Shown: positions 26,224 through 36,546, counted from the stretch's first letter. The stretch is DNA of 64,000 nucleotides from Deefgea piscis (GCF_013284055.1 NZ_CP054143.1:2976001-3040000), one strand, 5' to 3'. Notes: a model not told the origin generated them from the sequence alone. Made by a program: numbers and translations.

Positions 26224-26841
26224 TTATTTTTGCGCTACTAGCCCATTACTTGGACTTTGCCAGTCATACCCATTCTTCCAAGCGCCATGCACTAAATTAG
26301 GATACTCCGCCTTGCCTAAACTACCGTTATAACGGCCCAAGGCGCGAAAATAATCGCCGTTTTCGCGATCCAAATAATGCCGCAAAATGGTACAACCGTA
26401 ACGCAGATTGGTATTCATATCAAAGAGATTGTGCTCAGCACTGCCAATACTGCGCTGCCAAAATGGCATCACCTGCATTAAGCCACGCGCGCCCACCACA
26501 CTCACTGCATAACGATTAAAGCCGCTCTCAACATGGATCAAGCCCATGACTAACTGCGGATCAAGCCCCGCCCGCGTGGCTTCGTAATGAATCGCCGTCA
26601 GCAATTTACGACGAACAAACTCATCTGGAATTCGTTTTTTGAGTCGCTCAGACATCGCCGACAGCCAAACTTCGGCATCAGCTGGGTTCGCAAAAATTAA
26701 GCGCGGCTCCATTCGATCACTAATCGAGCGCTGCAACGTCGTTTGCACCGATGAAGATAAAGTTTCCTCTCTTTGCGCACCAGCCCAAGTCAACAATGGC
26801 CAACACAACAAACTCGTAACCAGCAATACGCTGCACTTCAC
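26224..26841 (-). CDS. Lytic transglycosylase (SLT domain)
   Basis: The 205-residue exported protein has a signal peptide (about 1-20, ending TWAGA). An SLT domain (about 85-190) has the catalytic glutamate E105 in IHVESGFNRYAVS, then GARGLMQVMPFW and the RYNGSLGKAEYP block. It cleaves peptidoglycan glycan strands to 1,6-anhydro products in the periplasm. It is small and has no LysM or other binding domain. It is a single gene between a terminator and a 150-base spacer in which I see nothing definite. Confidence 0.92.
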   Translation of the reverse strand: MKCSVLLVTSLLCWPLLTWAGAQREETLSSSVQTTLQRSISDRMEPRLIFANPADAEVWLSAMSERLKKRIPDEFVRRKLLTAIHYEATRAGLDPQLVMGLIHVESGFNRYAVSVVGARGLMQVMPFWQRSIGSAEHNLFDMNTNLRYGCTILRHYLDRENGDYFRALGRYNGSLGKAEYPNLVHGAWKNGYDWQSPSNGLVAQK

Positions 26842-26995
26842 GTCAAACCCCTTTTGTCACAAGATCTTAAGCGAGGGGTATATTCATGCAAATCAGTAAA
26901 TAAATACACCGCATGAATATACCTAACAAAAATAAATTCTTTGCAAGGCAAAAGTAAATTAAGCTCACCAAGGCAAGCTTAATTTAAGCGCTTAC

Positions 26996-28714
26996 TTATG
27001 CCTTCGTTTGCGTTTGAATCCATTCCAGCGCTTCGCTCAGTGCGATTTTTTTCATTTCACCTTCGCGGCGCGCCACATATTCCACCATACCTTCAGCCAA
27101 TGCTTTATCGCCAATGGTGACGCGATGTGGAATACCAATCAATTCCATATCGGCAAACATCGAGCCCGGACGCTCATTACGATCATCCAGCAAGACATCG
27201 ACACCGGCCGCAAGCAGCTGGGCATACAATTGATCCGCAGCGGCTTTCACGGCTTCGGACTTGTGGTAACCCACTGCCACAACAGCCACGCTAAATGGCG
27301 CCATCGCTGCTGGCCAAATAATGCCTTTGGCATCGTGATTTTGTTCAATCGCCGCAGCAACAATGCGCGATACGCCAATACCGTAGCAACCCATTTCCAT
27401 GGCTTGCTGGGTGTTTTGCTCAGTCACAAAAACGCAATTCATGGCTTCTGAATACTTAGTGCGCAATTGGAAAATATGGCCGACTTCAATACCACGGCAC
27501 AATTCCAATACGCCACCCTTGCCATCTGGACACACATCGCCATTCATTACATTGCGAATATCAGCAACGATGTGTGGTTCTGGTAAATCACGGCCAAAGT
27601 TCACGCCCGACAAGTGCAATTTTGGCTTATTCGCGCCGCAAATAAAGTCGCTCATCGCCGCAACCGTTAAATCGGCGATCACACGGATATCGGCATTGAT
27701 GCCGACTGGACCGATAAATCCTGGTGGGCACAATAGCGCGGCACGGATTTCATCATCAGATGCAAATCGGAAATCAGCCATGCCTTCGAGCTTAGCGATT
27801 TTCACTTCGTTCAGATTATGATCGCCACGCAGTAACGCCAATACAAATTCACCCGCAACCGTCACCAAAGCAATGGCTTTTACGGTGCGCTCAACGCCAA
27901 CACCGAGCAAGGCAGCCACATCTGCGCAGGCAGTTTGTTTCGGTGTATCCACCTCAGTCATCGCCGCTGCCGCAGCAGCGCGTGGCGCGCTCGGCGCGAA
28001 GGCCTCAGCCAATTCAACGTTAGCCGCGTAATCTGTCGTTGGGCAGTACGCGAGCAAATCTTCACCGGCATCGGCAAGCACGTGAAACTCGTGCGAGCCC
28101 GAGCCACCTATTGCACCGGTATCGGCCGCAACCGCACGGAACTGCAGGCCTAGACGGGTAAACACCTTAGAATACGCGCCGTACATCACATCATAAGTTT
28201 GTTGCAATGATTCAAAAGACGCATGGAATGAATAGGCATCTTTCATCATAAATTCACGCGCACGCATCACCCCAAAGCGTGGGCGGATCTCATCGCGGAA
28301 TTTGGTTTGAACTTGATAAAAGTTAGCCGGCAATTGCTTGTAAGAGCGCAATTCGCTGCGCGCAATATCGGTAATCACTTCTTCGTGCGTTGGGCCAAAA
28401 CAGAATTGACGCTCATGACGGTCGGTGATTTTCAGCATTTGTGGGCCAAAAACATCCCAACGACCGGTTTCTTGCCACAGCTCAGCCGGCTGCACCGCAG
28501 GCATCAATAACTCTTGTGCGCCAGCGGTATTCATTTCTGAGCGAACGACCGCCTCCACTTTACGCAACACACGCAAACCCAGCGGCATCCACGTATACAG
28601 ACCCGAACCCAAACGCTTAATTAAACCCGCACGCAACATCAATTTATGTGAAAGCAATTCTGCTTCAGCGGGCGCTTCTTTTTTAGTAGAAATAAACAGT
28701 TGCGAAGTGCGCAT
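26996..28714 (-). CDS. proS: Prolyl-tRNA synthetase
   Basis: This is the bacterial-type class II ProRS that charges tRNA-Pro. It has 572 residues, the standard length. The order is a catalytic core with [15 protein letters not shown] (motif 1 region) and [11 protein letters not shown] (motif 2), a YbaK-like editing insertion (about 225-400) that removes misacylated Ala-tRNA, then motif 3 in [17 protein letters not shown], and an anticodon-binding domain with a [10 protein letters not shown] block. It is a lone gene with a 95-base gap to the next - strand gene. Confidence 0.97.
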   Translation of the reverse strand: MRTSQLFISTKKEAPAEAELLSHKLMLRAGLIKRLGSGLYTWMPLGLRVLRKVEAVVRSEMNTAGAQELLMPAVQPAELWQETGRWDVFGPQMLKITDRHERQFCFGPTHEEVITDIARSELRSYKQLPANFYQVQTKFRDEIRPRFGVMRAREFMMKDAYSFHASFESLQQTYDVMYGAYSKVFTRLGLQFRAVAADTGAIGGSGSHEFHVLADAGEDLLAYCPTTDYAANVELAEAFAPSAPRAAAAAAMTEVDTPKQTACADVAALLGVGVERTVKAIALVTVAGEFVLALLRGDHNLNEVKIAKLEGMADFRFASDDEIRAALLCPPGFIGPVGINADIRVIADLTVAAMSDFICGANKPKLHLSGVNFGRDLPEPHIVADIRNVMNGDVCPDGKGGVLELCRGIEVGHIFQLRTKYSEAMNCVFVTEQNTQQAMEMGCYGIGVSRIVAAAIEQNHDAKGIIWPAAMAPFSVAVVAVGYHKSEAVKAAADQLYAQLLAAGVDVLLDDRNERPGSMFADMELIGIPHRVTIGDKALAEGMVEYVARREGEMKKIALSEALEWIQTQTKA

Positions 28715-28809
28715 AAGAAAATAATTCCGAAAAATAAATCAAATAAAATTGGCCGCGATCGTCCGCGCGCCTAATCCATAGCGCGGCAGCCTAGCCGCAG
28801 CAATATCCA

Positions 28810-29190
28810 TTAGTCTTGGCCTTGCTCACTGGCTCGTGCGGCTTCTAATTGCGCAATCTCAGCCGCCTTCATTTCGGCACGCTTGAGCGCTAGCTTGGGC
28901 CGCAATATATTCATCATGATGGCATCACGCGCCCACATCAAAAATAACAGCCAGCCCACTAAAATCGCGGCATAAAACATATTATCGGCACGAATCGTGG
29001 GTGCGTATTGCACCAGCAATGGATTAATCACAAATTGCACACTACCCAGCACCGCCATCAACAAAACGACAGTCGACATCGCACGCTCTTTAATAAAAGT
29101 ACCCCGCAGCAATACTCGCTGATCCCAGCGCGTTAGGCCTTGCAACTCAGGTACGTCATCAGGGCGAAAATAAAAGCTCATGCTTTGCAT
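28810..29190 (-). CDS. Two-span inner-membrane hypothetical protein
   Basis: The 126-residue protein has two membrane segments (about 39-60, VVLLMAVLGSVQFVINPLLV, and about 70-90, FYAAILVGWLLFLMWA). The N-terminus is short and polar, and the C-terminal tail is charged and helical (LKRAEMKAAEIAQLEAARA) and could form a coiled coil. I do not recognise a family. It lies upstream of proS on the same strand, so it may share that transcript. Starts at codon 1 or codon 4 are both possible. Confidence 0.6.
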   Translation of the reverse strand: MQSMSFYFRPDDVPELQGLTRWDQRVLLRGTFIKERAMSTVVLLMAVLGSVQFVINPLLVQYAPTIRADNMFYAAILVGWLLFLMWARDAIMMNILRPKLALKRAEMKAAEIAQLEAARASEQGQD

Positions 29191-29365
29191 CCATCAATAA
29201 ATTCATTAAACAAGTCGCCGATTATACAAGCCATCACCAATTCGTCAGCAAAAAATGCAACATCCGAGAGAAGTTCAATGAACTAAAACGCGGCAGCCCA
29301 TCAAACCTACTGACAATGAGACAAACCATGTGATATCAATACGCCATAAAAAAAGGAGGAGTGCC

Positions 29366-30334
29366 ATGAAAAAATACGCTTTACTCGTAATGAGTGCTTG
29401 GATTGGTAGCGCGCTGGCAACCAATACCCCAACGCCCAACAAAGTAAGCACCCCAGAATTAACGCTCTCGATCATGAATCAAGTCATTGCGCCGCAAGTT
29501 CAAGCATTACAGACCGCGGCCAATGAATTAAATCAAAACACGGCGGCGCTTTGCCAGCAGCCAAGCGAGGCCAATTTACAGCAAGCGCAACAAGCCTACC
29601 TCAGGACATTCAGCGCTTGGCAGCAGATCGGCATTGCACCCATCGGACCGAGCAAGCAGCAACCCACTTCCCGGCTATTTGAAATCCCCGCCCAAAGCAC
29701 CACCGAGCTCGCTCGGCAAAGTTTAACCATGCCCACCCAGCCAATGAGCGACGGTGAAGCACATTATTATGGCCAGCAGCTTGCCGATGGCTATCTTGGG
29801 CTACCTGTCATTGCTGCCGTGTTATTTAACGACACGCCGCCGCTGACTTTGCTGCAGCAAGATTCACTGTGCGCCTATGTCAATTGGCAAGCAAAAACCA
29901 TATCGCGACAAGTCACTATTTTAAAGTATGAATGGCAAGGTTTAATTCGAGGCGCGGCATATGATATTTCTTACCCCGGGCAATTAATGACCGAATACTT
30001 GAAAGCGCTCGAAGCTGGCAGCCAGCGTTTAGCGAGCTTCAAACCGCAAGACAGTGCCAAACCGCATATCACCCAAGAGATTAACGCCAATATCGCAGGG
30101 CTTAGCACACTCATCACCGGCGCAAAAGGCATCGGGCTGGATGATTACCTACTATCGCGCCAACACCAAAAGCAATGGAAGAAAACGCAACAGCAGCTCA
30201 GCAAATTACAGCAGGCAGGCCAACAATTGGCGCAGCACAATAGCGAGCGCAATGCCAAGCAAGTTAGCGTTGCCGCTCAATTACTAAATGACACCTTACG
30301 CACCGACGTAGCCACGGCACTACGCCGCAACTAA
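29366..30334 (+). CDS. Imelysin-like periplasmic protein
   Basis: The 322-residue protein has a signal peptide (cut near SALATN) and a helical body of the imelysin/peptidase M75 type. It has an N-terminal AYLRTFSAWQQIGIAPIGP repeat half and a C-terminal half with LITGAKGIGLDDYLLSRQH. Imelysins are periplasmic proteins linked to iron acquisition, often without proven protease activity. The GxHxxE motif is not evident here, so the metal site may be lost. ATG 29366 follows AAAGGAGGA; the open frame begins earlier at 29330. No iron-transport gene is next to it. Confidence 0.78.
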   Translation: MKKYALLVMSAWIGSALATNTPTPNKVSTPELTLSIMNQVIAPQVQALQTAANELNQNTAALCQQPSEANLQQAQQAYLRTFSAWQQIGIAPIGPSKQQPTSRLFEIPAQSTTELARQSLTMPTQPMSDGEAHYYGQQLADGYLGLPVIAAVLFNDTPPLTLLQQDSLCAYVNWQAKTISRQVTILKYEWQGLIRGAAYDISYPGQLMTEYLKALEAGSQRLASFKPQDSAKPHITQEINANIAGLSTLITGAKGIGLDDYLLSRQHQKQWKKTQQQLSKLQQAGQQLAQHNSERNAKQVSVAAQLLNDTLRTDVATALRRN

Positions 30335-30336
30335 AC

Positions 30337-30366
30337 AATTGGGCCAGCAATTATGCTGGCCCAATT
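30337..30366. terminator. Strong hairpin between convergent imelysin and DUF805 genes
   Basis: A 13-bp perfect stem (AATTGGGCCAGCA / TGCTGGCCCAATT) with an ATTA loop begins 2 bases after the imelysin-like stop. No long U-run follows on either strand, so it may act as an RNA stabiliser or Rho-aided end. Confidence 0.6.
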
Positions 30367-30393
30367 ACTAGACAAAACCGTATCGAACTTGAA

Positions 30394-30711
30394 TCAATCA
30401 AAACGATTCGGCTCAACCCCTTCACTGGCAAACCAATACAACAATAAAATCCAGCCAATAATCGGTAAGAACCAAATCAGCTGCCACCAGCCACTGCGAT
30501 TGGTGTCATGCAATCGACGAGCACCAACGGCCAACGACGGCAATAGCGTCAATAAAGAAAAAACACCAGAAATAGTCTCCCCAGCCAAGCTCAGCGCCAC
30601 TCCCGCCAAGAACGTAAACAACACCCACCACCAATATTCAGAACGGACCGCGCGCCCTTTAAAATCAGCGTACTTACTAAAACAAGTGCGGATTGACTCT
30701 TCAAACTTCAT
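30394..30711 (-). CDS. DUF805 membrane protein
   Basis: The 105-residue protein has the DUF805 hallmarks: an N-terminal CFSKYADFKGRAVRSEYW block, three hydrophobic spans, and ARRLHDTNRSGWWQLIW followed by a last membrane segment. The family (YhaH/YhaI type) is found in the inner membrane and has no known function. ATG 30711 follows AAAGGGGAAAA; a longer open frame reaches 30834 but overlaps ftsK. It lies 67 bases after ftsK on the same strand. Confidence 0.88.
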   Translation of the reverse strand: MKFEESIRTCFSKYADFKGRAVRSEYWWWVLFTFLAGVALSLAGETISGVFSLLTLLPSLAVGARRLHDTNRSGWWQLIWFLPIIGWILLLYWFASEGVEPNRFD

Positions 30712-30778
30712 GATTTTCCCCTTTATGTACAACACCAAAACAACAGCCACAATCGAGTTTGAAGGCCGGACGTATCCG

Positions 30779-33475
30779 CTATTCCGCCAAGGGTGGCGCC
30801 AAAACAGTACGGTTGCCGCTGGTTTCCATGGCACTGACTAAACCCGCTGCTTCCATTTGCTCGATTAAGCGTGCAGCACGGTTGTAGCCAATTCGCATTT
30901 GTCTTTGCACGCCAGAAATCGAAGCGCGGCGACTTTTTAGCACCAAGGCAACCGCCTCGTCGTACAAAGGATCAGCCTCTTCGCCCTCTGCGCCACTCGT
31001 CCAGCCACTGATGCCATTATCCTCACCCGCCACTGGATGCAACACACCCTCAACATAATTGGGTTCGCCAAGTTGCTTTAAGTATTCAACGACACAATGC
31101 ACCTCGGCATCATCTACAAACGCACCATGAATCCGCGTTGGATAACCGCTACCGGGCGGCAAGAACAGCATATCCCCCTGCCCTAGCAAAGCCTCAGCCC
31201 CCATTTGATCAAGAATGGTTCGACTATCGATTTTGCTCGACACCTGAAATGCCAAGCGCGTTGGAATATTGGCTTTAATTAAACCGGTAATCACATCGAC
31301 CGACGGGCGTTGCGTCGCCAAAATCAAATGAATCCCCGCTGCGCGGGCTTTTTGCGCCAAGCGGGCGATTAATTCCTCGATTTTTTTACCCGCCACCATC
31401 ATCAAATCAGCAAATTCATCCACCACCACCACAATCAAGGGGAGGTGTTCTAGCGGCTCGGGATCATCTGGCGTTAAAGAAAATGGATTGGTCAGTTTGC
31501 GACCCTTGGCGGCGGCATCAGCGACTTTTTGGTTAAATCCCGCCAAATTACGCACGCCAAGCGCACTCAACAAGCGATAGCGTTTTTCCATTTCGCCGAC
31601 ACACCAATTGAGTGCATTGGCGGCCAGTTTCATATCGGTCACCACCGGCGCCAGCAAATGCGGAATGCCTTCATAAATCGACAATTCCAGCATTTTGGGG
31701 TCGATCATAATAAAGCGCACTTCATCGGGCGTGGCTTTAAATAAAATCGACAAAATCATCGCATTCACACCGACCGACTTCCCCGAGCCGGTCGTTCCCG
31801 CCACCAGCATATGCGGCGTTTTGGCTAGATCGGTCGCAACGGGTAAACCGGCAATATCTTTACCCAACGCAATGGTAATGGGCGACACTTGCTGCTGGTA
31901 TTCTGGTGCCGACAAAATCTCGGACAAGCGAATCATTTGCCGCGTTGGATTGGGCAGTTCCAAACCCATACAGGTTTTACCCGGAATCGTCTCGACCACC
32001 CGCACGGCGGCAACACCCAGCGAACGGGCAAGATCTTTAGCCAAATTCACCACTTGCGCACCGCGCACGCCCATTGCGGGCTCGACTTCAAAGCGGGTAA
32101 TTACTGGGCCAGCATAAGCATCAAGCACGCTGACTTTAACTTTAAATTCGGTGAGTTTTTCTTCAATTAAAATACTGCGCTCAAGCAAATCGTCTTGCGT
32201 TACGGTTTGAGCACTCACCAACGGTGGGCGCAATAAATCCAGCGGCAAGCACAAACCATTTTCACACGCCCCCCACGCGGCATTGGGCTTAGGGGCAGCT
32301 TGAGCAGCACCAAACTCATCCGGGCGCAAAAAGTGAGTAGGACGCACGATGGGCGGCACGGCCAATGGACTTGGCGGTGCAGCGACATCCAGCGTGGGCG
32401 GCACCCATGCTGGAGCGACCTGCGGCGGCTCTGGCTCATCGTGCGCCACAACCGGCACTTGCGCGCGGGTAAAACGGTGATCCACTGGCGGCAAGATGGG
32501 CGCATCAGACAACAACGGCTCCAGCAATACCTCAGTCGATCTCACTACATGATCCGCCACAGCCCCCACATTCTCTCTCGCAGCAGATGCAGCAGGTATA
32601 TCCAGCTTCGCGGCATTAGTTATAGGCTGTGGCTCAATACGTTCAGTTTTTCGTAATAAAGTCGGTGGTGCCAATGGGGCTTTGCTTTTGGCTGGCGTTT
32701 GAGTGACAAAACCGCCGCCATCTTTATCTAGCTTCGCCACGCGGCTAACGCCCATGCGCCTGGTGGGTGCCACCACTTCGGGTTTGGCATGAATTTCTTG
32801 CAAGCGACTGCGAATTTCAGCCACATCGATAATCGGCAACACTTCAGGCGCAGCCTTACTGGGCATTTTCGCCCCTTCGGCAGCTAATTTACGCTGGCTT
32901 AACGCTAAATTATGTTGAATTTGTTCCAAGTCGATGGTGGGCAATTCTCGGCGACGTGGCATCGGCGATGGCTGAGCTGTTTGCGAAGCTGTTGCCTGAG
33001 TCGCTGGCAATGCTGGCGCAGCGGCCGGTTTTGTCATTGGCGCAGCGCGAACACTGGCAGCAGCAACAGTCTCTTCGTGCAATGATCGTTGATGCAAATC
33101 GGCAGCCGGACGTGGCGCGGCACTAGATTCCGCCCGATGAGTCCTCGTTGCTGCTGGATGAACTGAACTTAACAAAGGATCCAACGCGGGCTCTGTTCTT
33201 TCCGCTAAGGCCTCAGCATCCACTTCATCCGCATCGCGATGCGTCAGCCCTTTGATTTTACTCACCGCACTTCGCAGCCCCGCCATGCCTTTACTGGCCA
33301 CATTAACCACCGGCGACAGCGGCAATTCAAATAGTCGATCAATGCCCGGCTTATCAGACTCACCCTGTTCTGACTCAATACGGGCGCGCTCGATGGCAGC
33401 TTGCCGCGCCGCGTCATCCATATCACCATCAAGTTGATTATTTAAACGGGTAAACAGATTTTTAATTTTTTTCAT
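30779..33475 (-). CDS. ftsK: FtsK/SpoIIIE-family DNA translocase without membrane segments
   Basis: The 898-residue protein has a soluble, Ala/Pro-rich N-terminal region of about 400 residues. It then has the FtsK alpha and RecA-like beta domains, with Walker A in [17 protein letters not shown] near residue 560, Walker B in [13 protein letters not shown], and [22 protein letters not shown]-terminal gamma winged-helix domain (about 830-898, [23 protein letters not shown]) reads KOPS-like sites. No transmembrane helix is present, unlike the main FtsK. It would pump DNA at the septum by another anchoring route, as SftA does in Bacillus. The cupin gene ends 6 bases upstream. Confidence 0.9.
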   Translation of the reverse strand: MKKIKNLFTRLNNQLDGDMDDAARQAAIERARIESEQGESDKPGIDRLFELPLSPVVNVASKGMAGLRSAVSKIKGLTHRDADEVDAEALAERTEPALDPLLSSVHPAATRTHRAESSAAPRPAADLHQRSLHEETVAAASVRAAPMTKPAAAPALPATQATASQTAQPSPMPRRRELPTIDLEQIQHNLALSQRKLAAEGAKMPSKAAPEVLPIIDVAEIRSRLQEIHAKPEVVAPTRRMGVSRVAKLDKDGGGFVTQTPAKSKAPLAPPTLLRKTERIEPQPITNAAKLDIPAASAARENVGAVADHVVRSTEVLLEPLLSDAPILPPVDHRFTRAQVPVVAHDEPEPPQVAPAWVPPTLDVAAPPSPLAVPPIVRPTHFLRPDEFGAAQAAPKPNAAWGACENGLCLPLDLLRPPLVSAQTVTQDDLLERSILIEEKLTEFKVKVSVLDAYAGPVITRFEVEPAMGVRGAQVVNLAKDLARSLGVAAVRVVETIPGKTCMGLELPNPTRQMIRLSEILSAPEYQQQVSPITIALGKDIAGLPVATDLAKTPHMLVAGTTGSGKSVGVNAMILSILFKATPDEVRFIMIDPKMLELSIYEGIPHLLAPVVTDMKLAANALNWCVGEMEKRYRLLSALGVRNLAGFNQKVADAAAKGRKLTNPFSLTPDDPEPLEHLPLIVVVVDEFADLMMVAGKKIEELIARLAQKARAAGIHLILATQRPSVDVITGLIKANIPTRLAFQVSSKIDSRTILDQMGAEALLGQGDMLFLPPGSGYPTRIHGAFVDDAEVHCVVEYLKQLGEPNYVEGVLHPVAGEDNGISGWTSGAEGEEADPLYDEAVALVLKSRRASISGVQRQMRIGYNRAARLIEQMEAAGLVSAMETSGNRTVLAPPLAE

Positions 33476-33481
33476 TTTTTT

Positions 33482-33844
33482 CTAAACAGCAGCAGAACGA
33501 TCTAAAACAACAAAATATTTACGTACCGCTTGAATGACCTCAAAACGACCCACAAAGCCAGCTGGAATGACCGCCGCCTCACCCGCTTTAACGACCACAC
33601 CCTGATCGTTCTGATCCCATAAGCAGACTTCGCCTTCAATCACGCAAAAGAATTCTTCTTTGTCTGCGGCAAAAGCAATGCGCCACGAGCCAACATCACA
33701 CGCCCAAATACCACAAGACAATTGATGATCAGCGCTCGTATAGTGCGACCAAGTAGTGCGCTGCGGATTACCGCTTAACAAGCGATCGGCTCTTGGCTGA
33801 TCAAACGTCGGCAGTACCGGCACATTAAAATGAGTAATCAACAC
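33482..33844 (-). CDS. Cupin-fold protein (DUF861/Cupin_3)
   Basis: The 120-residue protein is a single cupin barrel. The run WRIAFAADKEEFFCVIEGEVCLWD carries the first cupin motif in a form lacking the usual HxH. GEAAVIPAGFVGRFEV carries the second motif. It resembles the EutQ-like/Cupin_3 group of unknown small-molecule role. Loss of most metal-binding histidines makes an enzymatic role uncertain. Its stop lies 6 bases before ftsK and it lies about 120 bases downstream of dnaB. Confidence 0.78.
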   Translation of the reverse strand: MLITHFNVPVLPTFDQPRADRLLSGNPQRTTWSHYTSADHQLSCGIWACDVGSWRIAFAADKEEFFCVIEGEVCLWDQNDQGVVVKAGEAAVIPAGFVGRFEVIQAVRKYFVVLDRSAAV

Positions 33845-33962
33845 CCGCTCCCCAAACTCAGTAAAACACAGATATCACAGCAAAACGGCAGTACCAAACA
33901 CTGCGATATGTCACAAATCGGCCATAGCGGCATCAAACCCATGCCGCCGCTAACCGTAATGG

Positions 33963-35411
33963 TTATTCCAAATCACTCGACCAACCATCTGGGCGCATCA
34001 GTGCATTATCAAAGCGTGAATGCATCCCTTGGAATACCAGTGGAATTTTGCCTGTTGGGCCATTCCGGTGTTTACCTAAGATACATTCAGCAATACCTTT
34101 AAATTGGCTATCTGGGTTGTAATATTCGTCGCGATACAAAAACATAATCAAGTCAGCATCTTGCTCAATCGCGCCCGATTCACGCAAATCGGACATCATT
34201 GGACGTTTGTCGGTACGTTGCTCAACCGATCGGCTTAACTGCGACAGCGCAATAATTGGGCATTTGAGCTCTCGAGCCAAACCTTTGAGCGAACGCGAAA
34301 TCTCACCCAATTCAGTTGCGCGGTTTTGATCTTTTGCCCCCGAGCGCCCGGCCATCAATTGCAAATAGTCGATCACGATCAAGCCTAGCTGGCCGCCACA
34401 TTGCCGCGCTAAACGGCGTGATTTGGTGCGAATATCCAAGGCTGTCAACGCGCCGGTTTCTTCAATAAAAATCGGTGCTTCAGAGAGCTTACCAACGGCA
34501 TGCGTCAGACGCAGCCAATCGTCGTCTTCAAATTTACCGGTTTTGAGCTTATGCATATCGATCTTGCCGACCGAGCCGACCATCCGCATCCCGAGCTGCG
34601 CGGCGCCCATTTCCATTGAGAAAATCGCCACCGGCAATTTGCTATCAATGGCGACGTTCTCCGCAATATTGATCGAAAACGCCGTTTTCCCCATCGACGG
34701 ACGACCGGCAACAATAATCAAATCGCCGCCTTGCAGGCCGGAGGTCATTTTATCCAGATCGATAAAGCCGGTCGCCGTGCCGGTGATTTCAGATGGATTG
34801 TCTTGTTGGTACAAATAATCGATGCGCTCGACGATTTCTTTCAAAATTGGTGGCATCGCAAAAAAGCCTTGGCTGCCTTTTTGTGATTGCTCGGCAATCA
34901 TAAAGACGCGCGATTCGGCCTCGTCGAGTAATTGCTTAGCGTCTCGCCCATTAGGGAAAAACGTGGCATCAGCGATTTCTGTCGCCACGCTGGCGAGCTG
35001 GCGCATCACTGATTTTTCGCGCACGATTTCGGCGTAGCGACGAATATTGGCGGCCGAGGGGGTATTTTGTACCAAGGAGCCTAGATAGGCGAGTCCACCG
35101 ACATACGTCAAATCATTGGTGGTATCGAGCGACTCTTTCACCGTGATCACATCGGCTGGGCGATTGTGCTCAACCAATTTAATAATGGCTTGATAGATGC
35201 GGCGATGGTCTTCACGGTAGAAGTCTTGATCACCAATAATATCGGCAATCTTGTCAAAAGCCTGATTGTCGAGCATCAAACCACCGAGTACCGATTGCTC
35301 CGCTTCAACCGAGTGCGGTGGAATCCGATATACCGCAGTTTCATCATCGGCATGCGAATTAGCGCGATAGCTCGCTTGCATCTCGTTCACTTGGTCAGGA
35401 TAATCAATCAT
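33963..35411 (-). CDS. dnaB: Replicative DNA helicase
   Basis: The 482-residue protein has the DnaB N-terminal domain (about 28-130, PPHSVEAEQSVLGGLMLDN), a linker helix, and a RecA-like helicase domain. Walker A is GRPSMGKTAFSIN near 234-246. IFSMEMGAAQLGMR, LIVIDYLQLM, SRSLKGLARELKCPIIALSQLSR and DLRESGAIEQDADLIMFLYRDEYY complete the motor. It unwinds the replication fork as a hexamer. An unusually polar start of about 27 residues precedes the domain. No intein is present. The divergent ratA gene begins 48 bases away. Confidence 0.97.
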   Translation of the reverse strand: MIDYPDQVNEMQASYRANSHADDETAVYRIPPHSVEAEQSVLGGLMLDNQAFDKIADIIGDQDFYREDHRRIYQAIIKLVEHNRPADVITVKESLDTTNDLTYVGGLAYLGSLVQNTPSAANIRRYAEIVREKSVMRQLASVATEIADATFFPNGRDAKQLLDEAESRVFMIAEQSQKGSQGFFAMPPILKEIVERIDYLYQQDNPSEITGTATGFIDLDKMTSGLQGGDLIIVAGRPSMGKTAFSINIAENVAIDSKLPVAIFSMEMGAAQLGMRMVGSVGKIDMHKLKTGKFEDDDWLRLTHAVGKLSEAPIFIEETGALTALDIRTKSRRLARQCGGQLGLIVIDYLQLMAGRSGAKDQNRATELGEISRSLKGLARELKCPIIALSQLSRSVEQRTDKRPMMSDLRESGAIEQDADLIMFLYRDEYYNPDSQFKGIAECILGKHRNGPTGKIPLVFQGMHSRFDNALMRPDGWSSDLE

Positions 35412-35459
35412 TTCTCAATCACAGGGTAGATTAGTTCGCTATTTTACCCCTTCAAAGCC

Positions 35460-35888
35460 ATGCAGTGTTTACGCAAATCAGTTCTTGTCTCCCATTCAGC
35501 CCAAGAAATGTTCGATTTAGTCGATCGTGTGGAAGATTACCCACGATTTTTGCCGTGGTGCGGCGGCGTGGAAGTGCACGAGCGCTCCGCTGAGATCTTA
35601 GATGTCACCATCAAAATCGAATTTTTAAAAGTCAGTACTTTTTTTCGTACCCGTGACACCAAAACCGAAAACGAAATCGTGATGCACTTTGTCGATGGTC
35701 CATTCAAGGCACTCACCGGCGTTTGGCGCTTTATTCCACTGATGGAAGACGCCTGCAAAATCGAGTTTTCGCTGGATTACGAGTTTTCCAATCGCGCTTT
35801 GGACGCCATCATCGGCCCAGTTTTTGGCAAAATCACCTCAACCTTTGTTGATGCTTTTGTTAAAGAGGCCGACCGAAAATATGGTTAA
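35460..35888 (+). CDS. ratA: RatA/COQ10-type START-domain protein
   Basis: The 142-residue protein is a START/polyketide-cyclase-like fold with VSHSAQEMFDLVDRVEDYPRFLPWC at its start and FVDGPFKALTGVWRF later, both typical of the RatA/COQ10 family. In Escherichia coli the RatA homologue was described as blocking 70S assembly; relatives bind ubiquinone and aid respiration. The gene is followed 70 bases later by rnfH (ratB), the classic pairing. No smpB is seen next to it. An ubiquinone-binding role is as likely as a toxin role. Confidence 0.9.
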   Translation: MQCLRKSVLVSHSAQEMFDLVDRVEDYPRFLPWCGGVEVHERSAEILDVTIKIEFLKVSTFFRTRDTKTENEIVMHFVDGPFKALTGVWRFIPLMEDACKIEFSLDYEFSNRALDAIIGPVFGKITSTFVDAFVKEADRKYG

Positions 35889-35958
35889 CACCCGTATCAA
35901 TCTCTAGCTCTTAAAGTGCAAGGGCTAGAAGCAGATACTCACCTGATAGAAGAAGTGT

Positions 35959-36273
35959 ATGAGTGAATTAATCACCGTTGAAGTGGTTTACGCCACAGCG
36001 GCAAAGCAAAAACTATTAAGTCTAAAAGTCCCAAACGGCACAACGGCACAACAAGCCATTGAGCAATCGGGGCTATTGCAAGAATTCCCTGAGATTGACT
36101 TAAGCCAGCAAAAAATTGGCATTTTCGCCAAGGCGGTCAAACTCGATACCGTGCTGCGGCATAAAGATCGTGTTGAAATTTATCGCCCACTCATTGCCGA
36201 CCCGAAAGAAGTCCGCCGCCAACGCGCGCAAGCAGGCAAGGTCATGAAAAAAGGCGGCGGCGACGCGGAGTAA
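35959..36273 (+). CDS. rnfH: RnfH-family ubiquitin-fold protein
   Basis: The 104-residue protein has a beta-grasp fold of the RnfH/RatB group: ITVEVVYATAAKQKLLSLKV, QQAIEQSGLLQEFPEIDL, IGIFAKAVKLDTVLRHKDRVEIYRPL and the closing DPKEVRRQRA. The function is unclear; the family was named from rnf operons and from its pairing with ratA. The C-terminus is basic and Gly-rich (KVMKKGGGD). The nearest downstream gene is the copper operon after a 270-base spacer. Confidence 0.92.
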   Translation: MSELITVEVVYATAAKQKLLSLKVPNGTTAQQAIEQSGLLQEFPEIDLSQQKIGIFAKAVKLDTVLRHKDRVEIYRPLIADPKEVRRQRAQAGKVMKKGGGDAE

Positions 36274-36306
36274 CTCACTGGGTAAATCCAAAACCCACGC
36301 ATTTTG

Positions 36307-36351
36307 CTTGATCAAGGTGTCTCAACTGCGCTGCAGTTTTCCTTGATCAAG
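36307..36351. terminator. Double-stem hairpin after rnfH
   Basis: An outer perfect stem CTTGATCAAGG / CCTTGATCAAG encloses an inner perfect stem AACTGC-GCT-GCAGTT. It lies 33 bases after the rnfH stop. No U-run follows, so a Rho-independent end is not certain. The rest of the spacer to 36504 has no recognisable element. Confidence 0.55.
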
Positions 36352-36504
36352 GGCGGCAAATCGGGGCGAGTGCCAAATCAAACCGACCTCAATGCAATAT
36401 GCTAAAAACCTAATAAAGCAGCGCATTGGCAGTCGAGTTCTCGCCAAAAAACCAGCCATATCAAGCTGACTACCCTTGCCAGCTAAGGGCTGAACGGTGG
36501 CGAT

Positions 36505-36546
36505 ATACCCCTTGCGGGTATGTCATATCCAGCCTACTATACCCCC
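36505..36546 (+). promoter_or_regulatory. CsoR-like operator overlapping the copA promoter
   Basis: The dyad ATACCC-CTTGC-GGGTAT (36505-36521) has the C-tract/G-tract form of CsoR-family operators. TTGCGG (36512-36517) inside it and TACTAT (36535-36540) 17 bases later form a sigma70-like promoter. Transcription would start close to base 36547, which is the A of the preferred copA ATG. A repressor on the dyad would cover the -35 box. Confidence 0.62.

Noticed and set aside
29275-29475. A 66-codon hydrophobic frame on the - strand
   Set aside because: Most of it is antisense to the signal-peptide region of the imelysin-like gene; hydrophobic shadows are common there and no ribosome site is seen.
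35460-36273. ratA/rnfH as a full toxin-antitoxin pair
   Set aside because: The antitoxin role of RatB was not supported and RatA relatives bind ubiquinone, so the gene names are kept without the claim of a toxin system.
36520-36546. Upstream in-frame ATG of copA as start
   Set aside because: It lies inside the CsoR-like dyad and upstream of the predicted -10, so it would not be in the message from this promoter.
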